This document shows, one piece after another, positions 1-13,478 of a DNA stretch of 64,000 nt (positions within the stretch are counted from its first letter, which is position 1; every line of letters begins with the position of its first letter). A program made the position numbers and the translations under genes. The DNA is from Haemonchus contortus (lineage: Eukaryota > Nematoda > Chromadorea > Rhabditida > Trichostrongylidae). The stretch lies in the NCBI GenBank assembly GCA_000469685.2, contig LS997562.1, positions 44,706,869 through 44,770,868 of the forward strand. Reading direction: 5' to 3'. The notes below the pieces were generated by a model, which worked only from the letters and a program-made list of their open reading frames with translations, was not told where the DNA came from and made no database searches.

Positions 1-545
1 TTGATATAATACTATAAAAATGTGATACAGTTTTCGCTGTTAGTTGGGAAAGCGAAGCAAATCATAGGTATTTCAAAAGCCTTAAAGTCTTCACTGCAAA
101 CTATGGAAAAAATAAAAGGAATGCAATACTAAGGAACTCACTTTCACCATTGGTCCTTCCTCCACTTGGTGGCCGCCTACCATCGTCCATTTTCTGGAAA
201 GAACTCCTTCAGAACGACTTTGGGCAGTTCTTCTTCGGGAAAAATATGCTTGACGGAAATCCCTCCCATTACTTAGCCAAAACCACCGGCAGGATTAGTG
301 ATCAACCCCTGTTTAACGTTCAGTTGGCACTGTTTTTTCTTTGGCAACTTCATAACCAATACATTGGACTTTTTGAATAGTAGTTAACCACTGCTGAACT
401 GTCAGTACCACTAGGTAATTCATAGAATATTATGATTTCTTCATGTCAAACAAGATCAGAGATCCACACGTAACTTCCTTTCCATATAATGCCAACACAT
501 TGTATATCATCAGGTGACCAATACGAATTTTATAGCATTACTTAC

Positions 546-1386
546 CCATTGTTTTCGTCAGCTCGAATAGTAGTATGTGCTGGTCGTACGCTTTGGGCGA
601 TCACCTCAGAGACGGGGAAAATCGAGAACAGACAACCACAAAGAGATTTACGTAGCAGAAAAACCTGAGATAATAAACAGTAAAGCAACCAGTGAAAAGA
701 ATGACCACCAAACCCACGTTTCTATTCATTTCAGAGACTTTGGCTTCTTTGTACTCTCGCCTCTTCTGCATGGTGAGCTCATTAGCGTCGTGTTTATCGT
801 AATACGACTGTAATCTGACAGTTTTGGATTGAAAAAATACTCGAATGGCTAGGATACTTACCAAAACCTTGTTGGCATGCCTTGCAGTAGAAGCAATCAA
901 CTGCTCTAATGCTGCCAAACGGTTCGCCTTCATTTTATTCATTTGCTTTTTCTCGTCAACCCATTTTCTTAGTAAAGTAATGTTGGCTGTAGTCGTGTTG
1001 ATATCAGCACAGAGGTTGGACTGGAAATTGACAAATTGCAAGCTCAAGACAAGAAATCGGAGAGTAACTCGGCCGAATCATCTCTGAGGGGAATTCAAAA
1101 GAAAGCGTTCATAACGACGTGAACTAAAATATTGCGATAACCAGAATTTGGAACTAACCGTCTCTCCAAGCATGCTATCAACTTCTTTTTCCAGCTCAGC
1201 TTTTCGTGTTGACCGTATTGAGATATTCTCCTTTCGTGAGTAAAATTTTACTGAAATTTCTAGACTGCATTCTGTCGCGGTGTGTTTTAAGCACAACGGT
1301 TGCTTACATTTCTCCAAAGTACATTTTTTACAAAAACACTGATTCTTCTTAGAGCAACATAAGCACAGAAGGCGTTCACCCGTCAT
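546..1386 (-). CDS. ATG14/EPG-8-like autophagy PI3-kinase subunit (5' four exons; 3' part not resolved)
   Basis: Exons on the minus strand are 1386-1159, 1020-862, 807-718 and 664-546; splice phases agree, giving 198 codons and an open last codon. Residues 1-40 are cysteine-rich (nine Cys, including CFCKKC and LCLKHTATEC), then comes an acidic/basic coiled-coil stretch. The fourth exon holds LLRKSLCGCLFSIFPVSEV, which aligns well with the segment before the conserved IFPIEEV of ATG14/Barkor. ATG14 (EPG-8 in C. elegans) places the Vps34-Beclin 1 lipid kinase on ER membranes to start autophagosome formation; the N-terminal Cys motifs and coiled coil are its usual features. UVRAG, the sister subunit, is the alternative, but it lacks the N-terminal Cys cluster. 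The start ATG follows a T-rich tract ending in AG, fitting trans-splicing. The protein should continue left of 546, where I could not place a further exon with confidence. Confidence 0.68.
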
Positions 1387-4300
1387 TCTAAAAAAAAGTA
1401 TATATTTTGGTGGTCAATCACCCGGCCGTCGAATAACCTAGCAACCAAGAAAAATTGGTTAAATTCCTAATCAATCAAAAGAAGACTCTATATAGACCTT
1501 GAAATATGAATAAAAAGAAGCACAACCTCCAGTTAATCTTGGGTCGGTGGAAGGCGTCCAATTTTGTCACAATACCAGGTGGAGTGAGGTTGAGATCAGG
1601 TGGAGAGCATAGGCCCTCTGGAAGGTGGGCTAAAAACCTTAATATATTGCCGTCAAAGAGAAAAACGTTCGAAAGCACCAAGAGAAAGAGGACAGAGGTA
1701 GTATTGGAGACAACGGGTAAAAACCGAAGAACAAATGTTTTGAACAGTAGGAAATAATAATGGTTACATGTGTGAACAATTTGGAAAGGAACACTGAATT
1801 GATAACCATGAATTTAGGCTTACTTCCCTTAGCATAGGGTTCCCCTTGTATTCCGCTCAGATCGATCGCACTAAGTTTATTAATTCGCCACTCTGGATCT
1901 AATAAAACGCTAACGAAAGCAGTGGGCTATGAATTAAGCGGTGTCTGAGACACCTTTGCTATCTTATCAACAAAGAGGAAAAAAAGTTTATAAGTGTTCC
2001 AGAAGAAAGTTCGATGCCGTGCAAGTTATTATTGAACAAAACCTCGTCGTATGTTTTCTTAAAAACTGAAGAAATAAACTGGCCTCAAAAAGAATAAAAA
2101 AAGGTGAAAGGGTTGCAAAAGGATTTTTATAGTTTACGTTTTGCAAACAGAATATAAAAACACTTGCGAGTCACAAAAAGTCCACACAAGACAGCCGTGA
2201 GCTTACGATCGATTGCAGACGGAGCGCGAAATCCAATTTGATGGAAATGCTGATTAATTCCTGTGGTGCAAGTATCTAATGCTATTTACTAGCCGTAGAG
2301 TAATTTCAGTATTAATAATCACTTCCTAACCAATAATACTGTGATCACCATCAAATAAAATATTAAGAATAATCTGGTTTAAGTTCATAGTTCGCGGTGG
2401 GTACAACCAGTCATTGAAATTGAATGCAGCTTTTTTTGCAGATCTCCGCATCCACAAAAGGTCAGTGGCAAATAAATGGCATTGTAAGTGGCGAACGAAT
2501 TGCTCAAAGCAAAGAAGGGGCGTTTTGTTGTTTTGTTTTTTCATGATCAAGTAATCGATTCACTGTTCTCACAATTCTAAACCATGTGATGAGAGAAGAA
2601 GTCGATAAAAACACACCTGTCAATGAGTTGGGACCGATCGATATCGGTCGAGACCTTATACTTAAACGAGTTCGATCGGTCATCATGTGACGCCAGACTG
2701 CTGCTTATTTGACGCCACAATGGCAGATGGGCAAAGCAGAAGCAGGCAAGGCTTATTCCTCCCTCGCAGCAATTGCTTTGTGGCTGAAAACGCGAAATAG
2801 GAAATAACATATGGAATTGGTGTTTTTTAGCGGAAACCGATTAACGATTCGATGGATGAAGCATATTTTAGCATGACGATTACCTCTTTCGGTAATGAAC
2901 AGACGATGCGACCACAGCTATGTTCGTGACCACATCGAATGTGCGATAACAACGAGACAGACCACAGCAGTCGGTCTACAGTCGAAAAACAGCTGACTTT
3001 CCTCACGTGATTTTCAGTGTTTCCGCAACGGCACGCACGCAATACATCACAAAAATCAAAGAGCGACGTCTGCAAAAATAGCCCGATGCCTGCTTGTTGC
3101 ACTTTTGGATTAACGCCTTCGTTGAACTCCATAATCCTCTGCAAAGCTTCGACGCAACTCTTCCACCTTCGTGAAGGTGTGCTGAACGATAGTCGAACCA
3201 TTGAACAACCCTCTCGGCTCCCAATATTTTTAGTTAGAGTTAGAAAGCCCATCCATCTCCTCTCCATCTACTCTTTCCTTGTCGATAAAAAATCCTACTT
3301 GTCGTTTCTTATCCCACAACTTTTTAAGAGCGTTCAGCGCTTCACCCACTCTGGAACACCTTCTCTCAGATTCTCACAATTGTGAGCTCTGAACTAGTCG
3401 TCATTTCATACATTACGAAGCTCTAAGAGCTTAGCGAGGTGCTCGCTCCAATTCCTTTAAACCTAATACTTCAAGTAACTCAATATTTTTAGATGTAGTA
3501 GCAAGAAAACCAACTTTTATTGCGGAAGTCACAACTCCGCCATTCAACGAATCTTGTGAACTAGCATTCAAACAACAGATGGCAGCCTGTTAGTTTTTTT
3601 CAAGTACAACATAGATGAAATTCGAACATTCGGACGCACGTCAGGATAGGCGCATTCATAGTACCTGCGTTTTCACGCGGACACATGCGTCAACACGTAG
3701 ATGTAGGCGTGAAAACGCAGCTACTATAAATGCGCCCAACAACATCTAGTACATAAGCAACTAAATTTGCAACTTATAATGCAGCTATCAGTTCTTTGGC
3801 TAAACAATTGTGAGCTTTCAAAACAAATGACTGTTACGCAGTGTCTGACCCGTGTACATTAATTAAGAGTAAAGCTTATGGTTGGTAGAGTGTATAATCG
3901 TTGAAATTGGGACAGAATTGGTACTCAGATTCATTCGTGGGTTTTACCGCGCCTCATGCAGAACACACTTTTGTGGGCATCGTAAATCTGCGGTGAATTT
4001 CTTATATCAGTATCGTTGTTCTAGTAATGTTTTTGACATTTCCTTTCTTGTGATAATCAACCATTATCCTGTGGACTGGGTTCCGTAATGAGAGCTACCA
4101 ATCTAGCTTGGACGGTGTCCCGCACACTCGGTTTCTGGGAGCAACCAATTTTATAATCACCTCTACCGTTTGTTAGTCATTCTATGTGCCTGTATTTTTG
4201 CCGCAATGATGCTTCCCAGTATTGTTCGCAAGCCACCTGTCGTGCTTACCGGTTACGGTAGTCTCACCTACACATATGTCGAATTAGGTGGTGCTACAAT

Positions 4301-5685
4301 AACTGCGGTCTGTTGAAAGGGTTAACACTCATTTTTCATCCATAATTGGCAACCAAATGGCAGCTAGAAAGTGACTGAAGAGCGAGGGGAGGCGTTGACT
4401 TGGGTAATGCTCAAAGACTTACCAGGGACTCTATATTGCTTGTTCGTTTTCACCTATCTGGTAGCTTATAAACACTGCTCAGCAGCTGGTAATAACGATG
4501 GGCAAATCGTGATTTTATTTTGGTATCTTTAGTAAGGCGACTTCGAGGTTCTATCTATGCCGAAGGAGCCCAATCTCAACAGTTCAATTGAGTTTCAAGG
4601 GTCTTATGGTCTCATGGTATTTCTACTCGAATACTACTACAATAAACGCATTGACTCCATTTAAATTAATTTTCTTGACTCAACGAAGCAAAGAGGATCA
4701 TGATCGATGGTGCTATAATAATGCGCAGTTCCTGTGTATAAGTCCAGAGCTCAAGCTAGCTCCATCATTATGAGGGTTTAGAAGGCAGGCCAACGTTCTC
4801 ATGATGCGTATCAGAAGTGTTATACTTAGAACGCAATGCATAGTGGTTTCATAGAAGGATTTCCAATTTTTTCGAATTTTACTCTTGAAGTAACATTCAA
4901 ACTAATCTTGCCATTCTTTCTCTTCCGAACGTTTTTACAATATGTCCCGTTGTTGTCACGCATTTCTAGAATCCATCCTTTTGTATTGGTGATCTCAGTG
5001 GATAACACTTTTTACAGGTCCTTTAAAATCATCAATTCATATGAGCACGTGCATTTTCTTGAGCTTCCAGTACTTTACCTTATGATGGATATGTCTCACC
5101 CAGTACAGCAGCAGCACGATCTTCCAGATGAAAAACAACAGAATATCAACAGAATATGGTAGGTTTATTGAGAGTTAAACAACAAAACCCGTGGTTACAC
5201 ATATATTAGATAAATAGCAAGTCAAAGAGAAAGCAAGTATTTGGACGACGAGAACCACGTAGGAACCTGAGACAGTGTATGATATTAATACGAATTAGTC
5301 CTGTACGAAGAGTACTCGTTGGAATAGTAAAACAAACAGAAACCTTGGCATAACTTAACAACAGATAAATACTAAACTAGCCGTGAATGGCTTGAAAGTA
5401 GCTGTACATTGACTATAAACGACTCGGCAATCAAGGATGATCCGCTAACATTAGAGGTACTGTACACAAGAAAGCACTAGACGGTAATTGAATTACTAAG
5501 CACAATAGCACACAAAAAGACCTGAACGTAACCTGAGCATTTTAAAGCTGCATGTAGTTGATATCAACTTAAACGATGAAATGGATAATAATGAACATGA
5601 TTATTATGGTTGAACCTCCATATCACTTGGAAGTGCTGTAAGTCGAGTGGTTGGAAAAAGCGCTTCGATAGATTCGCTTTTGATT
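1387..5685. other. Intergenic, mostly without recognisable genes
   Basis: The 5' flank of the ATG14-like gene lies on the left and the 3' flank of the bZIP gene on the right. Around 2827-3267 several minus-strand frames and one plus-strand frame are open together, but none resembles a family I know and no splice-consistent model emerged. A foldback repeat sits at 3649-3736. Possible AATAAA signals on the minus strand at 5164-5169 could serve the bZIP gene, giving a 3' UTR of about 0.5 kb. The rest is AT-rich with nothing I can support. Confidence 0.6.
3649..3736. repeat. Foldback (MITE-like) palindrome
   Basis: Two 30-bp arms, 3649-3678 and 3707-3736, are reverse complements apart from two mismatches, around a 28-bp spacer. 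Both outer ends read GGCGCATT on their own strand. It has the size of a small non-autonomous foldback element or solo terminal inverted repeats. Confidence 0.7.
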
Positions 5686-8600
5686 TCAGTTTTTGTGGCA
5701 GACACTGCTGGTAGTTGTTGTCGTGAGAAGAGCAGCAGTTGAAGACGAGCTGTTTCGGATTTGAGAAGAGCCACCTAAAAGCGGCTTGTTGTACTTGAGA
5801 AGTGGGCTCATTTGATTCGCTAGGCATTTGCTCCGATCAACTGCACTTTTATTCTGTATATGAGGAAGGTGTATAGGCATGGTTAAAGCGTTTTGGAACA
5901 AGCAAAACACTTCAGGAATCCTTCACAACTTCGCTCTCGATCATCCGACCATCACCTCTGATGAGATTGTGAGTTCATTTCACTCTAATTATTGCGTTTG
6001 GCTTTGCTTTTAATTCCTATTTTCACTAAGACTAAGAATTGCCCTGTAGGGGGTAGCCGCTGAAAAATTGCGATTCGATCCGGAGATCTGTTAAGGGTGC
6101 AGAGTTACCTCGGAAACAGTGCTCTTGAGTGACACACACTAATCTACAGGGAAGCTGATTCTAGGAGGTAGTGGTATTGGCTATATAGCAACGAGAATCG
6201 CAACTCTCACTCTGCAAGCGCAGTGGCTATTGTTAGTATCGCAATAGCCACTATTTTCTAAATTGAACTTATTTCCACCGACTGGCTCCGGATTTTCTGA
6301 GTCCAAAAATGTATGTAGGATTTTAACATTAACGTACTGCTTGGAATAGAAAAAAGCATTGGTCTTCACTTCTTTATTTAATGTTTTCTTTTCCAAGTAA
6401 TGATGTTGATGTTATGAATTTTCTTAAAATGTTTATGTTCCCTGTTTTGCAAGTGATTTTGGGGTTGGTCTGACTGTTATCATATTACTTATTTCAGCTT
6501 ATTTGCATTCGTTTCTTTTTTGCTATTTACTACAAAAGTCAGTTCTCGTGAACACGGTAGCTGAGCAATCAAGTTGTAAAAAGAACTGTGCACAGTTGAT
6601 CGTCAGATTTTATATCCTCGAAAAAGAGCTTTTTACCTGTCCTCGAAGTTGACCGTTTTCTCGCTCTAGACGGCTAGCTTTTTCGGCTATCAATTCCTCT
6701 TTCATACGTCTGGCGTCCCTGGACCGTTTCGCTGCGTCGTTATTTCGTCTGCGTCTTTCGTAGTAAGCATCATCCTGAACGTTGTGAAGGTGAACTTCTA
6801 AATTTTTTTGACATGTGCGTTTCGAGTAATCCTAGCTTGTCATGAATGTCTACTTGAATTTGTTTGAAAGCCTCAGGAACAGGACCCACAAGAGATACAA
6901 AAGTGGCATTCCGATTTCCGAACTACGTTATTCGAACTCCGATTTTAGTAATGGCAGTCATGACGTTCTTATTATGTAAGGAAAGCGGCTTGGAAATACG
7001 TCCCCATCAACCATTCACTTCCGTGAGCAATGCTCTGTAAAGGTCCTAAGGGCTTTACGACGTAACCTCTATTTTTCGACGCCACAAGCAACAAATCCCT
7101 ATTGCTCCGCTACTAGCTATTAATCCTAGCATAGGGTGACAGCACGACAGTTGGTTGACTTTTTTTGTAGGCACGGTGACCTCATCGCAGGTAGAAGGAT
7201 GGACAGGCATTGAGAGCAGTTGCGCTGCCGCCGACGTTGACCGTCAAAGACGTCGTCGATGAGGTCAGCTGGGGTGCCCATTACATACACCGGCTCAACT
7301 AAAGGATGTGAGTAAGCGCGGAGATCGGCACTGTCGGAATTGAGCTCGGAAGAGGAACGCTAATTATTATTTTATCTACTCGATAGGGGGCTTTGCTACC
7401 GAATGATTTGTATGCCTAAGTTACAGTTACGTCATTACCGTATCATACCGTCATTCACCGACCGTCCCTGTCGCAGGTTATCCATCATCGCCGCCTTTTA
7501 ACTGCACTTATTTCATATTTGACTAGCGGTAGTGAGAACATGGCATAGAGGTGATCGATCGCGGACCTTTTCAAGAAGCTCCTTTCTCAGTGTCTATGCG
7601 TAGAAAATACGGTAGCTTTCTTTTTGAGGAGGGCTTTCTCGTCAAGTTAACTTTTCGTCTGCATTGCTTTGATGGTTCCGCTTTTTTCAGGCAGCTAGAG
7701 TTTAGAAATGTAATATCAAGTTACAGTAATTGGTCAAGACTGTTTAGCCATATACTCCCAAGCAGACGCTCCCAAATGGCGTAGCTTCGTAAACCCTTGG
7801 GAAAAAGTCATCCATCAATAGTGATTAGCATTTCTGTATGACGAACGATAGGAGGCCGTCCGGCAGTTGCTGAGTGTGTGTGATGGCCCCGTCTGCCCTT
7901 CGTTGACCCCTCATTGAGGCAGTAATTCTGACGGATTAGAATAGCCTGGCCGTAATTACGCACAGTTGTATAAGTATGCCGTAGCGTAACAGTTGGCCAA
8001 CGCAGAAAAAAGGAACAATGCCGCTTTCGGCGAGGTAACCGGAAACCGTTCGAATCAACGTCATGGCCTTTCACTAACTATCTCGCACTCACCTTCTTCT
8101 CGTCCGGAATCGGTTTCGCCACTTTCCGAGCCGGAGATGCTTGAGGGCTGGAGAGCTGCAAAATAAGATTTAATAGTTGATTTGAGTTTTGGATGTTTTT
8201 CTATGAGGAATAGATACTTTTGATTCGTGATAGTTGCAAATAAGTGGGGGTGAGAGCGCTTGGATCAAGATTCCTAACGCCATATTTTGAACTTTGCGTA
8301 TGCCTTTGTTCTTGAGGCTTGTGAGTTTTGAGGGAGCATATTCACAATCAAGATCAAGAAAGCGTTAAATTTCATTAGAGGAGACCAAATCAGTACGGAA
8401 TAGTTTGATGGCCGTGAAAGTAGGATCAAGTTCATCGTGAGTCTGTCTATATTTTAATGTTTTAGTCAATGCTCCAATGTTCCTCCTTTTTCAATCTAAA
8501 GGATGGTTATATGTAGCAGAGCTTTCAAGAAGCTAAGGTTGAAGGTGAGCTAATGCTTCCAACCCTCGATTCTTGAAAAATCTGTCTTTAATAATAAATA

Positions 8601-9503
8601 TACGTGTAGAAAATTTTTTACACAAAGATCTGAATGGCACTTTTATTATAATGGAGCTGCTGAACTGTGGTGAGAAAAGTATTGGCAATTTCGATGATTT
8701 TATTGAAGTAGATTATATCTTACTCTAACTGTGGATTATGAGCGTTTGTACATTAACTGCAATAGCCGAAACTTAAATGCTGGAGAAAGATCATATTAAT
8801 TTTTTTTTTCTGAAGAACGGCCTGTGCACTTTCGACAACTAAACTAAGAAAAATTTTCGTCGTGGTGAGAAGAAAAATTCAACCTCCCAAATCGCCCCCT
8901 TTCAAATGTGCCAATGTACGAGGTCAAAGTTTTCCGCTTATGGTGGATGTCTCGTGAAGGATGAAAATTTTGATAACTAAGTACTTAACCTGTCGATCGC
9001 ATATTCGAAATCCACCTTTGTAATGCTGGTTTGATGCCAGCAAGAACTTTTTAACAGACAGTCGCACAAGAAATTTTTCACCTTAGGAATCGGATTGGAT
9101 CGGTTTGGTGCTACTACTTTTACTGTAATAATCTTTGTTATACGGAATAGGTTGGATCAAACCGATCTGTCTGAAATTCAACACACAGCAGCTAATTTTT
9201 TTGAATACTGAAGTTAGAGATGAAACGTTGAAATAACGAGTGGAAGTTTACCTGAGTGGACGAGACTGTGCTGCTCTGTGAAAGTGGACTGCAAGGCGAG
9301 TCAAGTCGGGACTTTTTCGGTGTGACAGCTGGCTGCGGCTCAGCAGCCGAAACGCCAAAAAAGGATGGATCCATGGCATTTCCGAGAGGAAACGGCAGTG
9401 ACGTCATCAAAGGATGATGCAGAAATGCACTAAACGGAAACGCTGACGGTTGTACAGGGGTCGGCTGACGAATCAGTGCCGACAATGTACCGTGCAGGTC
9501 CAT
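5686..9503 (-). CDS. PAR/CES-2-type bZIP transcription factor
   Basis: Four minus-strand exons, all phase 0: 9503-9252, 8155-8093, 6774-6637 and, less certainly, 5853-5686, giving 206 residues. Exon 1 (84 aa) is Pro/Ser-rich and low in charge, like an activation region. Exon 3 is the basic region: DDAYYERRRRNNDAAKRSRD, then ARRMKEELIAEKASRLEREN. NNxAAKRSRDARR is the signature of PAR bZIPs (HLF, TEF, DBP) and of nematode CES-2 and ATF-2, which bind palindromic sites as dimers and control developmental cell fate, including neuronal death for CES-2. Heptad positions are I, L, L, A, L, the last two from exon 4. Exon 4 ends in a Ser/Thr-rich tail. The ATG is preceded directly by CTTAG, so trans-splicing or an upstream non-coding exon is possible. 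The family is clear; which paralogue is not. The terminal exon rests on splice phase and heptad fit only. Confidence 0.85.
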
Positions 9504-11507
9504 CTAAGCAGTGGCTGGGTAGTAGTGGAGGATCTGGGCGAACTCTGCTGACCTCTTCGGGTCAGCGCGGTACGAATTCCGGTGAGAAGTGTGTTGAGCA
9601 GACGAAGGCTAAGCAACAGGCTGCTGACCCCGACGCCCCGCCCTCATGGGATCGACAGCGCCCGGGTCACCGTCCGACGAACAAAGCATCCCGACTGATG
9701 ACCGCAGATTGTCACCTCTACCCCAGCCATTGAACACTCGTTGCGCAACCGTCGAGCCACAACTGGAGAGATACAGTACGAAATACAATGGATTGGGTTC
9801 TGGGTTCTGGGTTCTAGCCACCAATTGGTACAAGAACTCGGCCTTGGAATAGCCAAAAGTTAAGAGCTAGAAATCTCTGAGAAAAACCATCTCCTTTATT
9901 CGTCGGCAGTTTCCGCAAATTCAATCTTCCCTAACATTTGTGGCCGTCCTGTAGAAAAGCTTCAGAGATTGCTCTATGTGCAGCTTTAAAGACTTTGAAC
10001 TAAGTGTTGACAGTCGTATTTATTCATGATTGTATTTATTCGAGCCTCTTGGATTAATACAGTCGAACAGCCTGGAGGAGCAACGCACGTGCAAACGCAG
10101 CTTGGTCTGAATGACTCTAATAGTGGCACCGTGGAGGAGCGATTCGGTATAGCCTGTATAGGAGATGAAATTAGGAAGTTCATCTTCGATGTACCATCTC
10201 ATACTATGCACGAATGATTGCTGTATTCGTAAGGTCGCTCTTGTCTTTTCATGCCATGAGGTGGCCCAAGCTGCGTTGGATTACTACCTGCATAAGGACA
10301 TGAGACCTCAAAACAAGAGCAACCACAGAAGAAATGTGGAAAATAGCTCATGCCTATGACAAACATTAAATCGCAAGGACGATTCCGCTAGGATTCGCTA
10401 GATTAAAAACACGATTTCATGTCCAACAGTGATAGTAACGAGGTCGAATTTACATAGCCGAGGTCAAGTGGACCATGGCGCAACGATAAGGAACTCTCTG
10501 CACACACAAATGCAAACTTTTCTCATCTTACACTATTGCATGTAGGTGGTCAGAGAATTCAAATTGGATGTAATCTTATTGTTAGATGTTTTCTCTGGAG
10601 TGATGTGGATCAGGTTTAAGTTGCTAGATGTTCAAATTGGTCTAGTTGATCCTCAAGCAATTTGACCTGATCTGTTAATAGCTTTGGTAAAATGGAGCAT
10701 AGAGATTCCAGTTAGAAGTGAATTTGATGCCGCAAAATCACCCGGTTGAGTTATTACATGGTGGGAAGGAATTCACGAATCGAATTCCTCGCAGACTCGG
10801 CCTACAACCGATCATGTTCAGGAGAAGTATCCTGTGCGTGGCTAGAGCATGGTGGATGTCAATACTGGCAGTTGAAAAGATGTTGTCGGTAAAATCGAAA
10901 TGGTTGGCCACCAAACCCAGCTAGCAGGCCTTTTGTAGCAAGCACAGTGACTACAAAAGGGTCTTCTGTGGGATCTTGCTGCTTTTCCTACTTGCATTGG
11001 CTACTGTCCTTTTCGATGTAACACTGTAACACTTGGTGCTGTAGGGTTGTAACGTAGTTTGCTTTCAAACTTTCGCAGTGCATGTAATTCCTGCGTCAAG
11101 TATGTGTTCATCCATAAAAAAGCTCCACCTTAGGTAATATCAGAGGCTGTTTATTTTTCACCTTCGAATGCAGGTGCAACGTAAGATGTGTGGAAAGCAT
11201 TATCAGGGTAGGTCAGAAAAATGATTGAATGATTGAAACAACAATCTAAGGGTGGTTCAGAGTAAATTTTTCCCCAGACTTATACGGGCGAAGCATTCTG
11301 TAACCGGCTTTTTGGTTCTGTATGGATACTGACTGGTGAGTGCATGGCTAATTCCACGCTAACCATTCCACCGAGCATGGGAACTTTTGGGATTTTACAT
11401 CTATGGTTAGGCTACTCCCCATTATGCGGATACAATACGCAATCAATGTCTATTTTTTTATCGACGATTTAGGCAGCGCATAAATCTTGGCGCAGCTGTT
11501 AGAGCCG
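9504..11507. other. Upstream region of the bZIP gene; no supported gene
   Basis: The first 350 bp (9504-9856) are GC-richer than their surroundings, with frames open on both strands, as often seen in promoter-proximal DNA. A short tandem GGGTTCT repeat lies near 9793-9820. From 9860 to 11507 I see no exon with convincing splice sites. Confidence 0.5.
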
Positions 11508-11804
11508 CTAACTGGGAAGCATGCGGCTGGTCTTTTCAATAAAAATTAGCCAAGATCTCTTGAATTCTGAAGTGGCCTTGTTAGCTGTGATTCCATTACG
11601 CTTCATAGCGTGGCTTTTTCGCCGAAGCGAATTAATCCGACGTTCTTTCGCGCGCACACACTGCCGCCCGTCAGGTGTACGGTATCGGATGACATCTCTT
11701 ATGTCCAGATGGAATAGATAGGGATAGAGTTCCGAGACAGTAAAGTATGAGTTTATTAACAGCTTTTTAATATCAGAATCAATAGCAGCCGACAAGAAAA
11801 TCGA
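11508..11804 (-). CDS. Unrecognised open frame, possible exon
   Basis: The minus strand stays open for about 99 codons, from just after TTTTCAACAG (a possible acceptor at about 11805) to a stop at 11508. The product is basic, with RYRTPDGRQCVRAKERR near the middle and few low-complexity runs, which looks more like protein than chance. There is no ATG near the start, so it would be an internal or terminal exon. I do not recognise the family. It could be a gene fragment, a repeat-encoded peptide or a chance frame. Confidence 0.3.
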   Translation of the reverse strand, partial: SIFLSAAIDSDIKKLLINSYFTVSELYPYLFHLDIRDVIRYRTPDGRQCVRAKERRINSLRRKSHAMKRNGITANKATSEFKRSWLIFIEKTSRMLPS

Positions 11805-13478
11805 AAAGCTGTTGAAAAGTCATGTAAGCATGGCTTCAGACATTGAGGCCTATCAATATACTGAGACCTCACTGCTTGCAAGAGGGTGTTTTCCCACAGA
11901 CGTTTAAAAAATGTGAACGCCATCTAGCAGTGACCCGATGGACGTGGCGTCATTGTCATTCTCCATTGTCTGATCGCAACTAATCGAATGGTCTGTTCCG
12001 TGTGCTCCATGACCTTAACATTCGCTCCAGTAACTCGCCGTCGCAGTCGCTGGCGCTGTGGTGAATGCAAATTAACCAGCCGTTTTTGATGGATTCATTG
12101 TTCGTCACGGTTTAGGCTTGGTCGAGGTGGATATTTCGTGGAGGGATCTCAACGCAGAAATAAAAGCAGTAGGCGGACCTGGAATTGAAGTTTGATTTTG
12201 TAAGCCTCCATGCAATCCAAAGAAATGCTCGTGAAACGCCTTCTCCGAATTTTCTTCTGCCTCCTTTGTTCCGAAAATTTCCAAGCCACTACGCTATGCG
12301 ATATTTTTATGACCCCACACCCTTTCCCATGATAACAGAATAGAAAAACATCAAAAGTCAGGAGGCTCCAAAAATTGGATTTTCATATAGAGTCGCAATG
12401 ACGTTTGCGTACGTCCTGGGTCCCTAAGGACACTATTGACAGCTGGCCATAATGAAATCTGGTCTAATAACTACTCTGGAAGACGTGCAGCAATAGTAAC
12501 CCCATCTAAACATGCGGACAAGGGCCAACTCATTCAGATGACCGCATTGACCGTAGTGCTGTGGACAGAGTTAAGTCACTCTTCTTTAATGGACAGCTCT
12601 CATTCTCTCAGTGTGTGTATACGTGCGAGTATTGGCATAACCGCAGGTCAGCAATGTTGACCCTCGCGTCTTTTAGCTACGGAGACACTTTGTTTGACTT
12701 AGATAACATGCTCGGTATATGAGGGCATCGAAGAAATACTGCCACTAGAAAGATCCATTTTGGTGTTTATATACTCCAAAGCGAATCTTCGATGACTGAG
12801 CTTGACCTCTTCGGTTTTGAAGTCCACCAGTCGATCTTTCTCACCCTAAGGTACACCTTTAAATGGATATCAACTCAACATACTCATAGGATCATCAATG
12901 GCTTTCAAGAGCCTCGGCGCTTCTTACTCCAAGTCTGGGTATTTAGTGATGCCAGGAATCTGGTTGTATAGATGTTGGCGATATGCCCCTTTCCAGCGAG
13001 CGAAATACCAGTTCGGGCAGTTTCGATACTTAGTATGGCGTTGCCTTTAGATAATATAGATTCATGAAAATTTCAATTTTTTAGCGATTGACTGTTTGCT
13101 CGAAGCATAGTGGAGAGAAACAACCTTTATTTATCAAAACCTCATGTTTTCTGGTCACTCGAATGAAGTCCTTCGGCTGAGCTGATCCGTAGGGTATGAA
13201 GCGTACCAGCTTGTTACCGTATGCATGATACTTACGAGGAACAGAATTTATAAATTGAATCAGCTCAACAGAAGCTGTGGGTCTACCACCCTAATCTACG
13301 TGTATATTTAAGTAGGTACAGGTAAGACAGTCCAATCAACCCCCTATTCTGCAATTACAATCGCGCTACTGGGCTTCACTACCAACCAACTAGAAAATTT
13401 CCAATGAGGAAAAGGCTTCAGGGGACGGGGATTCATTGATAGATTCGAGCAATAAATAAATAATTAAATAAGTGGAGA
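11805..13478. other. No gene seen
   Basis: Mixed-composition intergenic sequence. A run of overlapping AATAAA-like words lies at about 13450-13470. No exon with matching splice sites was found on either strand. Confidence 0.5.

Noticed and set aside
1506..1757. 83-codon basic plus-strand open frame upstream of the ATG14-like gene
   Set aside because: No splice sites, no family likeness, and the opposite strand is open over most of it too. Composition alone is not enough.
2827..3267. Long minus-strand frame with possible coding character
   Set aside because: All neighbouring frames, including the plus strand, are also open, and no exon boundaries or family could be assigned.
9793..9820. GGGTTCT tandem as an interstitial telomere tract
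   Set aside because: The nematode telomere unit is TTAGGC; this unit differs and has only about three copies.
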